Of a stretch of 64,000 nt of DNA, positions 16,037 through 25,688 are shown one piece after another. The translations under genes and the position numbers were made by a program. The notes below the pieces were generated by a model that was given only the letters and a program-made list of their open reading frames with translations, ran no database searches and had not been told where the DNA came from. Source of the DNA: Bacillus carboniphilus (GTDB lineage Bacteria > Bacillota > Bacilli > Bacillales > JAIVKR01); contig NZ_CP129013.1 in assembly GCF_020524035.2 (NCBI RefSeq), positions 124,001 through 188,000 of the forward strand, written 5' to 3'. Within the stretch, counting starts at the first letter, position 1. The number at the start of each line of letters is the position of its first letter.

Positions 16037-17091
16037 AACGCTAACACCTCCTTGTTTTTGTTCAAGTGAAGACAATATCGTAATGGGGCTTCGTATATTT
16101 TCTTTGGATCTAAACAGGAAAAAATCGCTGTTTTATGACCAGGTTTTGAGTTTATATCTAATAAAAAAACATTTCCCTCTTTTGTTACGCCAAAATCAAG
16201 CCCCAATTCGAAAAGTAATCCATATTCTTTCTCTAGCATAGTGGGAAGAGTAGATGAAATATAATCGATTTGACATTCGATTTGAGATTGCAGAACTTTG
16301 GATTTTTTTGATATCCACTCAAAATAGTTTGTTAGCTTTCCATTGGCTGCTAAATTTGATAAGTATGACCCTTGAATGCCTTCTCTAATGGCCCTTCCTC
16401 TTTCTGTCCAACGCCCATCTTCATTTTTTTGCAGAAGAAGACGAATATCAAATGGAACAAAATTCTCATCTCTTATAGGTAAAGTGGGCTGAATAATGTA
16501 ATCTTCTTTATCAAAGATCGTCGTTAAATATTTGTTTAAGCTTCTTTTTGTTTCCATTCTTTTTGAGAAAAGACCTTTACTTGTTGGGTGGTGAATTAGA
16601 AAAAATTTTTCTTTCTTTTCAATGATATATATTCCTCTACCAGCTGCTCCATGTATAGGTTTTAATATATAGGAAGAAGGAACGTCTAATAATGGTGAAA
16701 TGACTTCTAAAGTGGCGAATGTTGTATCGGGTAAGTAGGGATGAAAGAGATTGGTTTTTAACAAGTATTCATGAACTTTCCATTTGTTAGGCAACCCGTG
16801 ATTGATAAAAGTGGCGGAACATTTCTTTTTGAATTGGTTTACTAAGGGAAGTAAATAACGTGTTTGGTTCGTATAAAATGCTCGGTCATAAACAAAGTGA
16901 GGGCATGGGAATGATTTCGCTCTCCACTCGTTGTTTATAAAATAATGACCAATTACTTCGTTGTTTTTCCAGTCTATATCAGTCGGAACCATACAAATGA
17001 CGGTAATGTCGAAGGCTTGAGAACAGAGAGCTACTTCCTCATTAAATGCTCTATTTTGCTCTTTTCGTGATTGCATGATGCCTAAAATCAT
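16033..17091 (-). CDS. yheC: YheC, short-form ATP-grasp protein
   Basis: 352 residues, close to B. subtilis YheC. It lacks the N-terminal beta domain of YheD. Motifs: NKWKVHEYL, the glycine-rich LKPIHGAAGRGIY, and the terminal LGLDFGVTKEGNVFLLDINS with D-x-N-x-KPG. The ATG is two bases after the yheD stop, behind AAGGAGAGG at the end of yheD, and its own stop overlaps the next start (ATGA). This tight spacing shows one operon. The family is associated with the spore coat; the reaction is unknown, but an ATP-dependent ligase activity is expected from the fold. Confidence 0.88.
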   Translation of the reverse strand: MILGIMQSRKEQNRAFNEEVALCSQAFDITVICMVPTDIDWKNNEVIGHYFINNEWRAKSFPCPHFVYDRAFYTNQTRYLLPLVNQFKKKCSATFINHGLPNKWKVHEYLLKTNLFHPYLPDTTFATLEVISPLLDVPSSYILKPIHGAAGRGIYIIEKKEKFFLIHHPTSKGLFSKRMETKRSLNKYLTTIFDKEDYIIQPTLPIRDENFVPFDIRLLLQKNEDGRWTERGRAIREGIQGSYLSNLAANGKLTNYFEWISKKSKVLQSQIECQIDYISSTLPTMLEKEYGLLFELGLDFGVTKEGNVFLLDINSKPGHKTAIFSCLDPKKIYEAPLRYCLHLNKNKEVLAL

Positions 17092-17093
17092 GA

Positions 17094-18459
17094 TTACCTC
17101 TCCTTAAATGAGCTGAATAGAAAACAAGTATCAATGATAGCCTTAGCTGAAGGTCTTATTCTGGATTGATGATTGGCCATTTCGGTTAGTTTCGAAGGCT
17201 TTGTATTCACTTCGATCACCCATGGTTTCCCATCTTCATCAATAGCTAAATCTACTCCTAATTCAGCATAAATTCCTTCTGCATTTTGCGAAATCGCATA
17301 AACAATCTCACTTGCTACTTCATGAAGTAGCTTCCTAATATGGTACGCTTTTTTTTCATCAAACAAGGTGTTAAGTAAGGTTGAGGTTTTATATAATTGA
17401 CCACCTTGAGCAAGATTCGAAACAATTTGATTTTCAGCGGAAACTCTAGCGATGGAAGAGGTAATTGTCCACTTATGCAGCTGTCTTTGATGACATAAAA
17501 TTCGAAAATCCACCGGTCGATTATGGTATTGAATGAGCTTGATGGCCTTCTGAATAATATAAGGTTCTTTTTTTTACAGTAGGATATATTTTTTCATACA
17601 TTTCATTTTGATTGATTGGTTCTTGTGAATCGTCTTGATTCACTTGAATGAACTGACCGTTCTCTGTTTTCTTTATCACCATTATTTTTTTTCCTTGGCT
17701 TCCATAGATCGGCTTCAAATATACTTTTTCAAAGTCATTGACATAGATGTCCCATTGTTGTTGTGACAAAATTCTTTCTGTTTGAGGAAGATATGGGAGT
17801 AAGTGAGTTTGATTTAAGAGTAATTCATGCACTTCCCATTTATTTAAAAACCGTTCGTTAAAAATAGGTGTTTGCCCGTAATGTAATTTTTGTAGCAATT
17901 TTCTAAACTTGACTGATTGCTCCATTCTTCTTGAATGAATACGATTGTGAACGATGGAAGGATAGGGGACAGGTGTTAATGTCCATTTCTCATTGTCGAA
18001 AATATAGCCTTCTATTCTTTTTTCTTCTGTTGCCAGAGAGCTCATCGATGTAACATAAAATAGAGCCCCTCTTTTTAAACACTCCTCATGCATTTCAATA
18101 CAAAAATCATGAATGTTGCCAAAGTGGACCCTTTGAGTACTAGAGGAAACAACTTCTGTCACAATGGCAATAACAGGACCCATTTCAATGACATTTATTT
18201 TTTCATCATAACGAAGGTGAATATCAATAGGATGAAATGGGAGAGAAAATAAGTTGATGAGGTCGTTTGAGATATAGATACAACTATCTGTTTCATTTAT
18301 ACATACGATAGAAACAAGTATAGTATGACCACCTATCTTCATACGGCAATTGTTTTTATTGCCTAGGCTGATCAAAGAAGCTAAAGGTGTACTAATAGCA
18401 ACAGTTGAGGTATTCCTCTCGCTTTTTAGTTTTCGAAGAGATGTTTTTGTAATGATCAT
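17094..18459 (-). CDS. yheD: YheD, long-form ATP-grasp protein (frameshift in an A8 run)
   Basis: First gene of the operon. The start is ATG 18459, six bases after GAGGGTGG; the upstream ATG 18480 has no ribosome site. The N-terminal beta domain is followed by NKWEVHELL and LKPIYGSQGKK. The observed frame stops at 17521, but dropping one A from the eight-base run (plus-strand T8, 17568-17575) gives VKKEPYIIQKAIKLIQYHNR and leads without a break into the second half with GVDLAIDEDGKPWVIEVNTK. The repaired product is about 454 residues, matching B. subtilis YheD (453). Confidence 0.87.
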
Positions 18460-18571
18460 GATCCACCCTCGTTTGCTCATTGTATAGGTTCGTTTTATAA
18501 TAGAGGTTAGCTTTTATTACAATCTAACATATGTAATTTCATTATAATTCGTGCAAAGTAGGGAGTAGACT

Positions 18572-19688
18572 ATGGAAATTGCTTTTTTAATCTTATTCAT
18601 GGTTATTATCGGATCCGTTATTGGCGGTGTCACAAATTCTTTAGCGATCAAAATGCTTTTTCGTCCATATAAGGCTCTATATATTTTTGGAAAGCGGGTT
18701 CCTTTTACACCGGGTTTAATCCCGAAAAGAAGGGATGAACTAGCCGTTCAATTAGGACGAATGGTTGTTGATCATTTATTAACCTATGATGTGTTTATGA
18801 AAAGGTTTCAAAGTGAGTTATTTAAAGAAAAATTAACCTTACTCGTTGAAAAAAAGATCGCTGAATGGTTAACGAGTGATCAGTCTATTTATCAATTGGC
18901 TGAAAAAATGTCGATTGAACAATTAGATGATAAACTTGAAAATCAAATGGTCCATTTTGTGCAAAAAAAAATCAATGGTTGGCTACATGAAGATAACCGC
19001 ATAAAAGATCTTCTTCCTTCTCAAATCGATCGTGACTATTATATTGGCAAGGTTGTTGAGATGATCATTGAAAAAGGTATGACCTATTTTCAGTCATCTG
19101 AAGGAGAAGAGAAACTTGGACAGCTAGTGGATGACTTTTTTGCTGACAAAGGTAAAATTGCTGCTATGGTTCAAATGTTTATCGGGAATAGCAACTTAGT
19201 CGACCGCATTCAGCCGGAAATCATTAAATTTCTAAATAGCCAAGGAACGAAGGACATGTTACAGTCCTTTCTTTATAAAGAATGGGAGCGAGTGCAAGAG
19301 CAGCCTCTTGGGGAATTAGTCCCTAATTTATCTCCGATAAGAAAGGAAGTAACGGAATTTGTCGTTCGTAAGATTGATCTGAAAGAAATCCTTTATCGTC
19401 CGGTTCGCGATTTAACAAGTTCTTTTTATGAGGAAGCCGTTGAAAAAGGCACAGTAACGGTGATTCGAACTATAAATCAGATGATCATTCATCAAGCAGA
19501 GAAACTCATCCAAGGGTTAAAGATTGATCAAATGGTGACGGAACAAGTAGAAGCTTTTGAATTGGAAGAGCTAGAAGAAATGGTATTATCGATTGCAAAA
19601 AAAAGAACTAAAAATGATTACATACCTCGGTGCCTTATTAGGAGGCCTCATAGGTTTCGTTCAAGCGATGATCGTTTCCTTTATTTGA
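18572..19688 (+). CDS. yheB: YheB, DUF445 membrane protein (frameshift in an A8 run at the C-terminus)
   Basis: An N-terminal membrane helix (residues 3-22, [20 protein letters not shown]) is followed by the DUF445 signature [14 protein letters not shown] and [15 protein letters not shown], then a long amphipathic helical region. In the observed frame the end is an implausible basic tail; removing one A from the A8 run (19597-19604) gives [16 protein letters not shown] and a terminal membrane helix [13 protein letters not shown] ending at 19688, the normal YheB architecture (about 371 residues). Function unknown. It is divergent from yheD with 112 bases between, which must hold both promoters, and is followed by yheA. 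Confidence 0.88.
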
Positions 19689-19785
19689 GGAATACAAATA
19701 AGAATACCTTCATAAGGATGAAAGATATAGTATAGTCTGTTATAGTGGTATGGTGTGTTTTAATAATGGTTTAGGAGGCCTTGAA

Positions 19786-20139
19786 ATGGCGATGAATTTA
19801 TATGATGTAGCTTATGATTTAGAAAAGACGTTACGTGAAAGTGATGATTACAAAGAATTGAAGAAACTTTATGATGAAGTAAACGCGGATGAGTCTGCTA
19901 ATCGTATGTTTGAAAACTTCCGTCAGCTACAGATGAACCTGCAACAAAAACAAATGAGTGGCGAAGAAATTTCAGAAGAAGAAGTGCAGCAAGCAGAGAA
20001 GTCTGTACAATTAGTACAGCAACATGATTTAATTATGAAATTAATGCAAGCAGAGCAAAAAATGAGCCAAACGATTCAAGAGCTTAATAAGATTATTATG
20101 AAGCCTTTAGAAGATCTTTATGGGTCGTTAGAACAATAA
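19786..20139 (+). CDS. yheA: YheA, YlbF/YmcA-family helical protein
   Basis: 117 residues from ATG 19786 (TTTAGGAGG seven bases before), exactly the length of B. subtilis YheA; an upstream ATG at 19750 lacks a ribosome site. All-helical, rich in E, K and Q (LYDEVNADESANRMFENFRQ, LMQAEQKMSQTIQELNKIIM), the pattern of the YlbF/YmcA (DUF964) family, some members of which form the Y-complex that affects RNA processing, sporulation and biofilm. The specific role of YheA is not known. A strong terminator follows. Confidence 0.9.
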   Translation: MAMNLYDVAYDLEKTLRESDDYKELKKLYDEVNADESANRMFENFRQLQMNLQQKQMSGEEISEEEVQQAEKSVQLVQQHDLIMKLMQAEQKMSQTIQELNKIIMKPLEDLYGSLEQ

Positions 20140-20148
20140 ATTATTCGT

Positions 20149-20187
20149 AAAAAAAGTTCACAACCAATGGGTTGTGGACTTTTTTTA
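20149..20187 (+). terminator. Terminator after yheA
   Basis: AAAGTTCACAACC / GGTTGTGGACTTT stem with loop AATG, followed by seven T. Confidence 0.88.
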
Positions 20188-20285
20188 TCTTTGAAGCTTG
20201 TTTACTTGTGGATTTTAAATGAGTGATTATCTATATTTGGCCTTTAATGAATATTCATTGTTTCAAAACATAGATTTAATGTGTA

Positions 20286-20594
20286 ATGACTTTAAAGGAG
20301 GAGATTCAAATTTCTGAAAAACGAAGTCATGATCAAAAAGGTATTCTGTCAAAAACATCAAATGAAGCAAATGAATTCGTTCATAAGACTGCAGATACGG
20401 CAAACGAAATATCCAAGTCTATAGTGGGTAAAGATGGTTTAATAGGAAAAGCGACAGATGCTACAACTAATACAATAAAGAATGCATCGAGCTTTGGAAA
20501 TGATGTTGTGAATAACACATCAGAAAGATCTAAGAAAGCAGTAAAAGATGCCAAAGATAAGCTGTTTCGAACCAGCGAAAAAAATAGGAAGTAA
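20286..20594 (+). CDS. Hydrophilic helical protein of unknown function
   Basis: Up to 102 residues rich in K, N, T, S and D, with repeated A/T-x-x-A/I heptad-like spacing (HKTADTANEISKSIV, KATDATTNTIKNASSF) and a basic C-terminus; reminiscent of LEA-like or YtxH-like hydrophilic proteins but not recognised. Odd start: the strong ribosome site AAAGGAGGAG lies inside the frame at codons 3-6, and the codon at the right distance is ATT, in frame. Either an upstream ATG without a ribosome site is used, ATT is the start, or the true start codon is a sequence error. It is monocistronic and ends at a shared terminator. Confidence 0.5.
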   Translation: MTLKEEIQISEKRSHDQKGILSKTSNEANEFVHKTADTANEISKSIVGKDGLIGKATDATTNTIKNASSFGNDVVNNTSERSKKAVKDAKDKLFRTSEKNRK

Positions 20595-20658
20595 AAAATG
20601 TACATGATAGGAAGTTTAATGCTGAGACAAAGCGCTTTTTAACCCGTTTAGAAAAATG

Positions 20659-20702
20659 AAAAAACCTATTTATGGGGATTTATCCCGTGAATAGGTTTTT
20701 TT
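20659..20702. terminator. Bidirectional terminator between convergent genes
   Basis: AAAAAACCTATT / AATAGGTTTTTT stem with T-runs on both strands; it contains the stop codon of the minus-strand MFS gene. Confidence 0.75.
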
Positions 20703-21901
20703 GCACTTCTCGTTCAGTTAATTTTGCTCTTTTAAACTTGTTCAATAAAGTAAGTGTACAAACAATTGAAATGAAGCCAAACAAAAGGTTCATATTTTCT
20801 AACCCGATGACATCGAGAAAGAAACCTGTTGATAGTAAAACAACTTGGAAAACAATTCGATCAACCATGTTTTTAAATGAGAAAAACCGACCATGAAAGT
20901 GTTTTGGAATTTCTTTTTGAAAAATGGTATACGCAGTTGGGAATAAGCTTCCTGCTGCAAAACCAAATAAACTAAACGCGAGAATCGAAATAAAAGAACT
21001 AGACGAAAAATAGAGAAGTAAGTGTGCAAGAGCCACGACAAACGAAAAAGAAAAGATAATCGTATAGTTTGATAGTTTTCGGTTAATGTATTTAACAAGA
21101 AAGGATCCTAACATTAAGGCAACCCCTTCAGATGTATAAAACCACGCTTTAATACCAGGGTTATTTTGTAGTTCGCTAATGTTAATGACAATGAGATTAA
21201 ATCCCCCCTATAAATAGGAAAGGAACCATCGATAAAATAAAAATGACTGCTATGACAGGCATGTCTTTTATCACGGTTAAAACCTCTGTAAAGCCTTTTT
21301 TCTCTTTCTTCTCTCGCTCGTCTTCTTTCTGCTCCTCTTTGTTTTCTTCTATATTTAAAAAGAAGGTTAATGTAAATAAAATTAAATAGGCAATGAGTGA
21401 TAAAAAATAAATTTGGTAAAGGGACAAGATTACTAATAGAACACCTGCTAAAGCTGTTCCGACAATTCTAGAGAGTGTCGAAACATTCATATAAATTCCG
21501 TTGATCTTCAGTAAATCTTTCTCCTCTACAACTAATGGGATAGCCGATTGAAGTGCTGGAAAGTAAAAGGCTGCACTAATTTGAATAAGGATAAGAAAAA
21601 TAATCATCCACCATATCGATTCGGTGTATAAGGCGACGAACATAAACGTGACACTAATCGTTCGGATAAATCCGGATACAAGCATAATGGATTTCTTATT
21701 GATTTGATCTGTTAATCTTCCTGCTAAAGGACCCACCGCAATTCCAGCAAGTAACCCTACTGCTAGAATGACAGACTTTAAGAAGTCAGAAGGGACATGT
21801 GCTTGTAAAAACTCAAGGTTGCCAATAATCCCAAGCCACAATCCAAGCCCCGCAATCAATTCCCCACTTAACAAGATGAGTATATTTTTATTTCTTAACA
21901 T
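20680..21901 (-). CDS. Major facilitator superfamily transporter (frameshift in a G6 run)
   Basis: Two open segments join into one MFS protein of about 406 residues. The first (21901-21197) has six membrane segments and the loop motif GPLAGRLTDQINKKSIM, then a long charged central loop (ENKEEQKEDEREKKEKKG) and helix seven. It stops after VPFLFIGGI. With one G fewer in the C6/G6 run (21203-21208) translation continues FNLIVINISELQNNPGIKAW and on through the remaining helices to 20680. It resembles the EntS/YfiS-type exporters; the substrate is unknown. No operon partner; divergent from a repeat remnant. Confidence 0.8.
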
Positions 21902-21934
21902 GTATTTGTTCCTTTCTGATAGAGGTTGTTCAAA

Positions 21935-22040
21935 AAGACCTATGATGGCCTAGAATCATCGTTAGTCACAAATCCTGACTGAACTTTGCCCGCTTTCATA
22001 ATCAGTTGTCGCTAAACGGGGGCATTGCACCTTTCTAATG
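21935..22040. repeat. Degenerate copy C of the structured repeat
   Basis: It retains the hairpin AGTCA-CAAATCC-TGACT and a 3' segment TTGTCGCTAAACGGGGGC followed by CACCTTTCTAA, which matches the 3' end of copy A with several substitutions. It looks like a decayed copy. Confidence 0.45.
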
Positions 22041-22403
22041 TTTCGTTTATCTAAATAATGATTCAATCTATTTTACTTTATATTCTTGAAAAGAGGCAAC
22101 AGGATAATGGACTTGGATAATATTCCTATTGAGAGGTAGGTGAATTAAAAATCATGTTTTCAAGGTAATATAACGAATCAGTTCAATTTGTGGGTGTTCT
22201 AATCGATTTATAGGATATTTTAGGATGATAGTCCTAAAAATTCTATGGGAAAAATAAATAGTCTGTCTGATTCTTTCAATTTTATTCCATGATATAGTGA
22301 ATGTTGATGATTTTTAATGATGTTAGAGGAATGTAATGCTATTGGAGTGATCTTTAAAAATATTATTGTTACATTATTAAATTCCCAAAGTGAGGTGAAC
22401 ACA
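22041..22403. other. Upstream region of the LXG module
   Basis: AT-rich and without a recognised gene; it must contain the promoter of the LXG operon. The open frame that runs into the DUF5082 gene from 22317 has no ribosome site. Confidence 0.35.
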
Positions 22404-22778
22404 TTGGAGGAAGATAAAAGATTAATCAACAATTTGAAAAGTGATAGAACTGTCCTTCAAAACAAAATTCAAAATAACCTTGAAAAAATACAGCGTCTGA
22501 AGATGGCGAAGACAAGAATTACTCATGACCAAGAAGATTTTTGGTCAAAGAAAACACTTATTTCAGAGCCCGATCTTTCATCAGAATGGGTTGGAAAACA
22601 CGCCAATGAATTGATGGACTTTCGGGCAGATATGGAACAATCTTATAGGTCTATAAATACAGAACAGGTAGAGGAGATTATAACAGATATCGAAAACAAA
22701 ATAGATGAATTAGCAAGTATGAATGAGGGATATTCCAATAGCATTTCATCGATTAACTATCGACTCAGTCTATTTTAA
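22404..22778 (+). CDS. DUF5082/YwqH-like helical protein, LXG-module partner
   Basis: 124 residues from TTG 22404, which follows GAGGTG at correct distance; the frame is open upstream to 22317 without a ribosome site. Coiled-coil throughout (LINNLKSDRTVLQNKIQNNL, QVEEIITDIENKIDELASM) with a central W-containing segment SEWVGKHANELM resembling the W-x-G turn. Small helical proteins of this type (YwqH) precede LXG toxins in Bacillus and are thought to act as targeting or chaperone partners for type VII export. First gene of the toxin operon. Confidence 0.78.
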   Translation: MEEDKRLINNLKSDRTVLQNKIQNNLEKIQRLKMAKTRITHDQEDFWSKKTLISEPDLSSEWVGKHANELMDFRADMEQSYRSINTEQVEEIITDIENKIDELASMNEGYSNSISSINYRLSLF

Positions 22779-22802
22779 AAGTAAATTAGGGGGTGGATCT
22801 TT

Positions 22803-23075
22803 ATGGCGGATATTAACATAAAACAAAGTGATGTTGAAGCAGCATTTAATGAACTCAAATCAAGAACTGGCGAGTTAAATACAACAGATTCAGGCGTGAC
22901 TTTCGATCAATCCAAACTAGATTTTATTAACAAAATAGAGAGTATGGAGTCTACTTATTATCAACTAATCAATCAATACAAAACATTCTTATTAAGGGTT
23001 GAAGAGGCGGCTACGTCGAGTATCTCGGATTTTATCGAATATGAAAAAAGCTTAGGAGGAAAAATGATTAAATGA
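22803..23075 (+). CDS. DUF5344/YwqI-like WXG100-sized protein, LXG-module partner
   Basis: 90 residues, ATG preceded by GGGGGTGG. Two long helices (IKQSDVEAAFNELKSRTGEL, FINKIESMESTYYQLINQYK) match the YwqI/DUF5344 pattern and WXG100 size but lack a W-x-G. Such proteins pair with the LXG domain as export partners. Its stop overlaps the start of the LXG gene (ATGA), indicating coupled translation and stoichiometric production. Confidence 0.78.
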   Translation: MADINIKQSDVEAAFNELKSRTGELNTTDSGVTFDQSKLDFINKIESMESTYYQLINQYKTFLLRVEEAATSSISDFIEYEKSLGGKMIK

Positions 23076-24626
23076 AGGTTTTAAACGTTTCAGAAGTGAC
23101 AAATGGAATCGATAAAATCATAAGTAAAAAGCAAGAAGAAAGAGAAGATCTTCAATCCATAAGTGATGCAATTAATAAAGTGGTTAACTTAGATAATTCT
23201 CTAACGGGGAAAGGCGGAGAAGCCATTAAAGAGAACTTCATTCTAGTTCATGTTCCCATTCTAATCTCCTTTGAGACATTTATTGATTCTTATATTGAAA
23301 ATCTCCAGCAAATTAAAAGCCTTGTAGAATCTTATGAATCAGGAAATGGATTCATCAGGGAAGATTTTATTGAGCAAGATGTTAGTAACGGTATAAATAA
23401 AGTGGAACAAATGACGCATGACTTCGTGGATGATATTAATAAACATTTGAATACAGTTAATGATTTAATGCATACAACATCAATTAACCTCTACCAATTT
23501 AATCAAACGGTTAGTGACTCTAAACAGCAAATGGAAAAAACGTTAGAAGGTTTGAGAGAGTTAGATGCAAATAGCGAAGAAAGTCTAAAGATTGCGGAAG
23601 ACGATCTACAAAAAGTGCACGAATCGACTAGTAAAGTTGTCAACATATCAAGGAAGGGTGCTTTATTAAGCCAAACCGAGTTGCAAAGGCTTTTCAAAAA
23701 ATATTGATGAAAAAATGATCGGAAAAATATTGGAAGAATATGACCTAATAACTTTACTTCGAAACACGACTATTAGCTTTGGTGCTGCCTTGATGAATTC
23801 TGGTAAACTACTGAAGGTGGGAGACCTTAGCTTCAAGATGTTTAAAGAAGATGGCAAAATTTATATTAAAATTAAGAATAAAAATAACGAAATTCTTACC
23901 CTGAGAGAGTACGAGAAATATCGGAAACAACTACAACAAAACTTAGGTGGAAAGTGGAAATGGGATCGCAATTTTGTTGCTCAATTAATGGAAAAAGGGG
24001 TTCCACTTTATGATGAAAATGTACTAAAAAGGTTTCGAAATAGTAGTAGTAAATTTATTAACAGTCAATTTGATGATCTTACTAAATATGTCCAGCGTTT
24101 GGACGAGTCATTTTTAAAAGTTGCAGGGACAACTTTTAAGGAAGAAATGAAAATATGGGAAAGTTTTAAGGGGTGGAAGGGTGGCTCAAAATTAACTAAA
24201 TTAGGGAAAAGTACAGGTATAGCTGGTATAGGTCTGACGTTCTATGATAATGCGACAGGCACACTTTATAATGAGAAGACAGGTCAATGGGAATTTAATG
24301 ATGGTGAAAAGATGAAAAAATTCGCAGTTGATACATCTGTTGATTTAGTTGCTGGCGCAGGGGCAATGGCTTTAGGAGCTGCAGCAGGATCATTTTTTCT
24401 TCCTCCACTGGGTACAGCAGTCGGTGCTGTTGCTGGTGCAGGCATCTACGCAGTAATAAATTTAAAAATATCTTGGACTGAGCCACCAAAAAGTGTGGTC
24501 GATGTAACAAAGGATGTCGCCAACGAGACTGTAGATACAGTAAGGGAAGTGGCTAGTAAGACTGTAGATGCAGTAGGAAATTTGACTTGTAGTATAGGAA
24601 ACAAACTAGATAAAGTATTTTGGTAG
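23072..24626 (+). CDS. LXG-domain polymorphic toxin with glycine-rich C-terminal membrane segment (probable frameshift in an A6 run)
   Basis: Residues 1-205 are an LXG export domain: MKVLNVSEVTNGIDKI, the LTGKGGEAIKENF turn and long helices. The frame ends at 23707; the continuing segment 23715-24626 has no ribosome site, and one A fewer at 23696-23701 fuses it as LFKNIDEKMIGKILEEYDLI, giving about 517 residues. The C-terminal part includes YDNATGTLYNEKTGQWEFND and a glycine/alanine-zipper hydrophobic stretch (GAMALGAAAGSFFLPPLGTA and on), similar in character to the membrane-depolarising T7SS toxin TspA of Staphylococcus aureus. No catalytic motif is seen. It is likely secreted by the adjacent Yuk system and acts on membranes (inference). 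Confidence 0.72.
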
Positions 24627-24640
24627 TTTAGGAGGATTTT

Positions 24641-25486
24641 ATGTTAAAACAATGTCAAGAAGAAGATTTTTATCAACTTAAATCAGTTGCAAGAAGCCGG
24701 TTAAATCCAATAAGAGCTTCATCATTTTTGTGGGTTGTTTCTTTTTTTAGTGGCGTGATGACTAGTGTAATAGCTTTTGCAGTGTATGGAGCTGATTATC
24801 CTATATCTAATTTTTGGAATAATTTCGCTAATATTTCTATTATAGTTCTCGCTTTGCAATTTAGTATTGCTCTTTTTTATTCTAAACAGACCATCTCGTT
24901 TAGGTTTCAAAATACACAATCAATTTTCGTAAGTTTATTTGCTATTAAAATGTCACTAGATATGTATTTAGCTATCACAGTCTTCAGCCAAAATGATTTT
25001 ATACCAAATTATTTCATACCTACTGCAATAGTACTGTGTATTGGTGGGTTAATCTTAATGGTTATTTCCACAATTCGAGGAATTAAAAGAGTGCAACAAG
25101 GGCAGTTTCGTCAAGGTGGAAAAGGATTATATAACCTTAGTGAATCGAAAACCTATGTAAGTTTGCCCATTATTTTTGGAGTGACCATGATGGGGGGAGC
25201 GATTGCGAGAACCTTATCTGATTCTGCTAGTTTATTAGCGCAGTCTGCATCAGTTTATTTTACTCTCTTATTAGCTGTTATTCTACAATATACAATCGCA
25301 TTCGCGATCCCAGAATTTTTTCTAGTTACTTATGGTAAATTCAGATTTGAATCTTTTTATGTTCCGATGCCAAAACCTGAATTGAAAGATACACCTAGAG
25401 AAGTAATAATGGCTAAAAATCCCGCACAACGCGGAAAAGCAAGTAAGAAAGGTAATCAAAAAAAAGCAAAGAAAAAGAAGAAATGA
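24641..25486 (+). CDS. Polytopic membrane protein, candidate immunity protein 1
   Basis: 281 residues, ATG behind TTAGGAGG, 14 bases after the toxin stop. About six membrane segments (around 28-50, 62-82, 92-112, 127-148, 172-195, 205-232) and a strongly basic cytoplasmic tail (GKASKKGNQKKAKKKKK). I do not recognise the family. Position directly after an LXG toxin, membrane location and the presence of a tandem paralogue fit an immunity protein against a membrane-acting toxin, as TsaI is for TspA. The C-terminal half is almost identical to the paralogue at 25689; the N-terminal half is not. Confidence 0.6.
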   Translation: MLKQCQEEDFYQLKSVARSRLNPIRASSFLWVVSFFSGVMTSVIAFAVYGADYPISNFWNNFANISIIVLALQFSIALFYSKQTISFRFQNTQSIFVSLFAIKMSLDMYLAITVFSQNDFIPNYFIPTAIVLCIGGLILMVISTIRGIKRVQQGQFRQGGKGLYNLSESKTYVSLPIIFGVTMMGGAIARTLSDSASLLAQSASVYFTLLLAVILQYTIAFAIPEFFLVTYGKFRFESFYVPMPKPELKDTPREVIMAKNPAQRGKASKKGNQKKAKKKKK

Positions 25487-25554
25487 AGATAAAAAGAGTG
25501 CGTCCCAGTTTTCACAATGTCATTAGCATTTCTTTAAGGTGTAAAATGGGTTAA
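25483..25554 (+). pseudogene. Remnant of a DUF5085 gene (5' end only)
   Basis: It reads MKIKRVRPSFHNVISISLRC and stops three residues later. This matches the start of the gene at 26531 (MKIKRAPLVFHNVISTTSRC), including the same ATGA overlap with the upstream membrane-protein gene. It is what is left of the DUF5085 gene of the first duplication unit. Confidence 0.7.
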
Positions 25555-25650
25555 TAGTATATTTTTTACTTTTAATTGTACTGTTTGTGAAATGAAAGGT
25601 TCGCGAATCAGAAAGAAAAATAGTAGGAGATTTACTCCTAATAACAAAAG

Positions 25651-25669
25651 AAACTAGATAAAGTATTTT
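25651..25669 (+). repeat. Duplicated tail of the toxin gene
   Basis: AAACTAGATAAAGTATTTT is identical to 24603-24621, the last codons of the LXG toxin gene, and lies at the same distance before the second membrane-protein gene as the original does before the first. It marks the edge of a duplicated or recombined toxin-immunity unit. Confidence 0.65.
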
Positions 25670-25688
25670 ATTCGTTCAGGAGTAGTTT

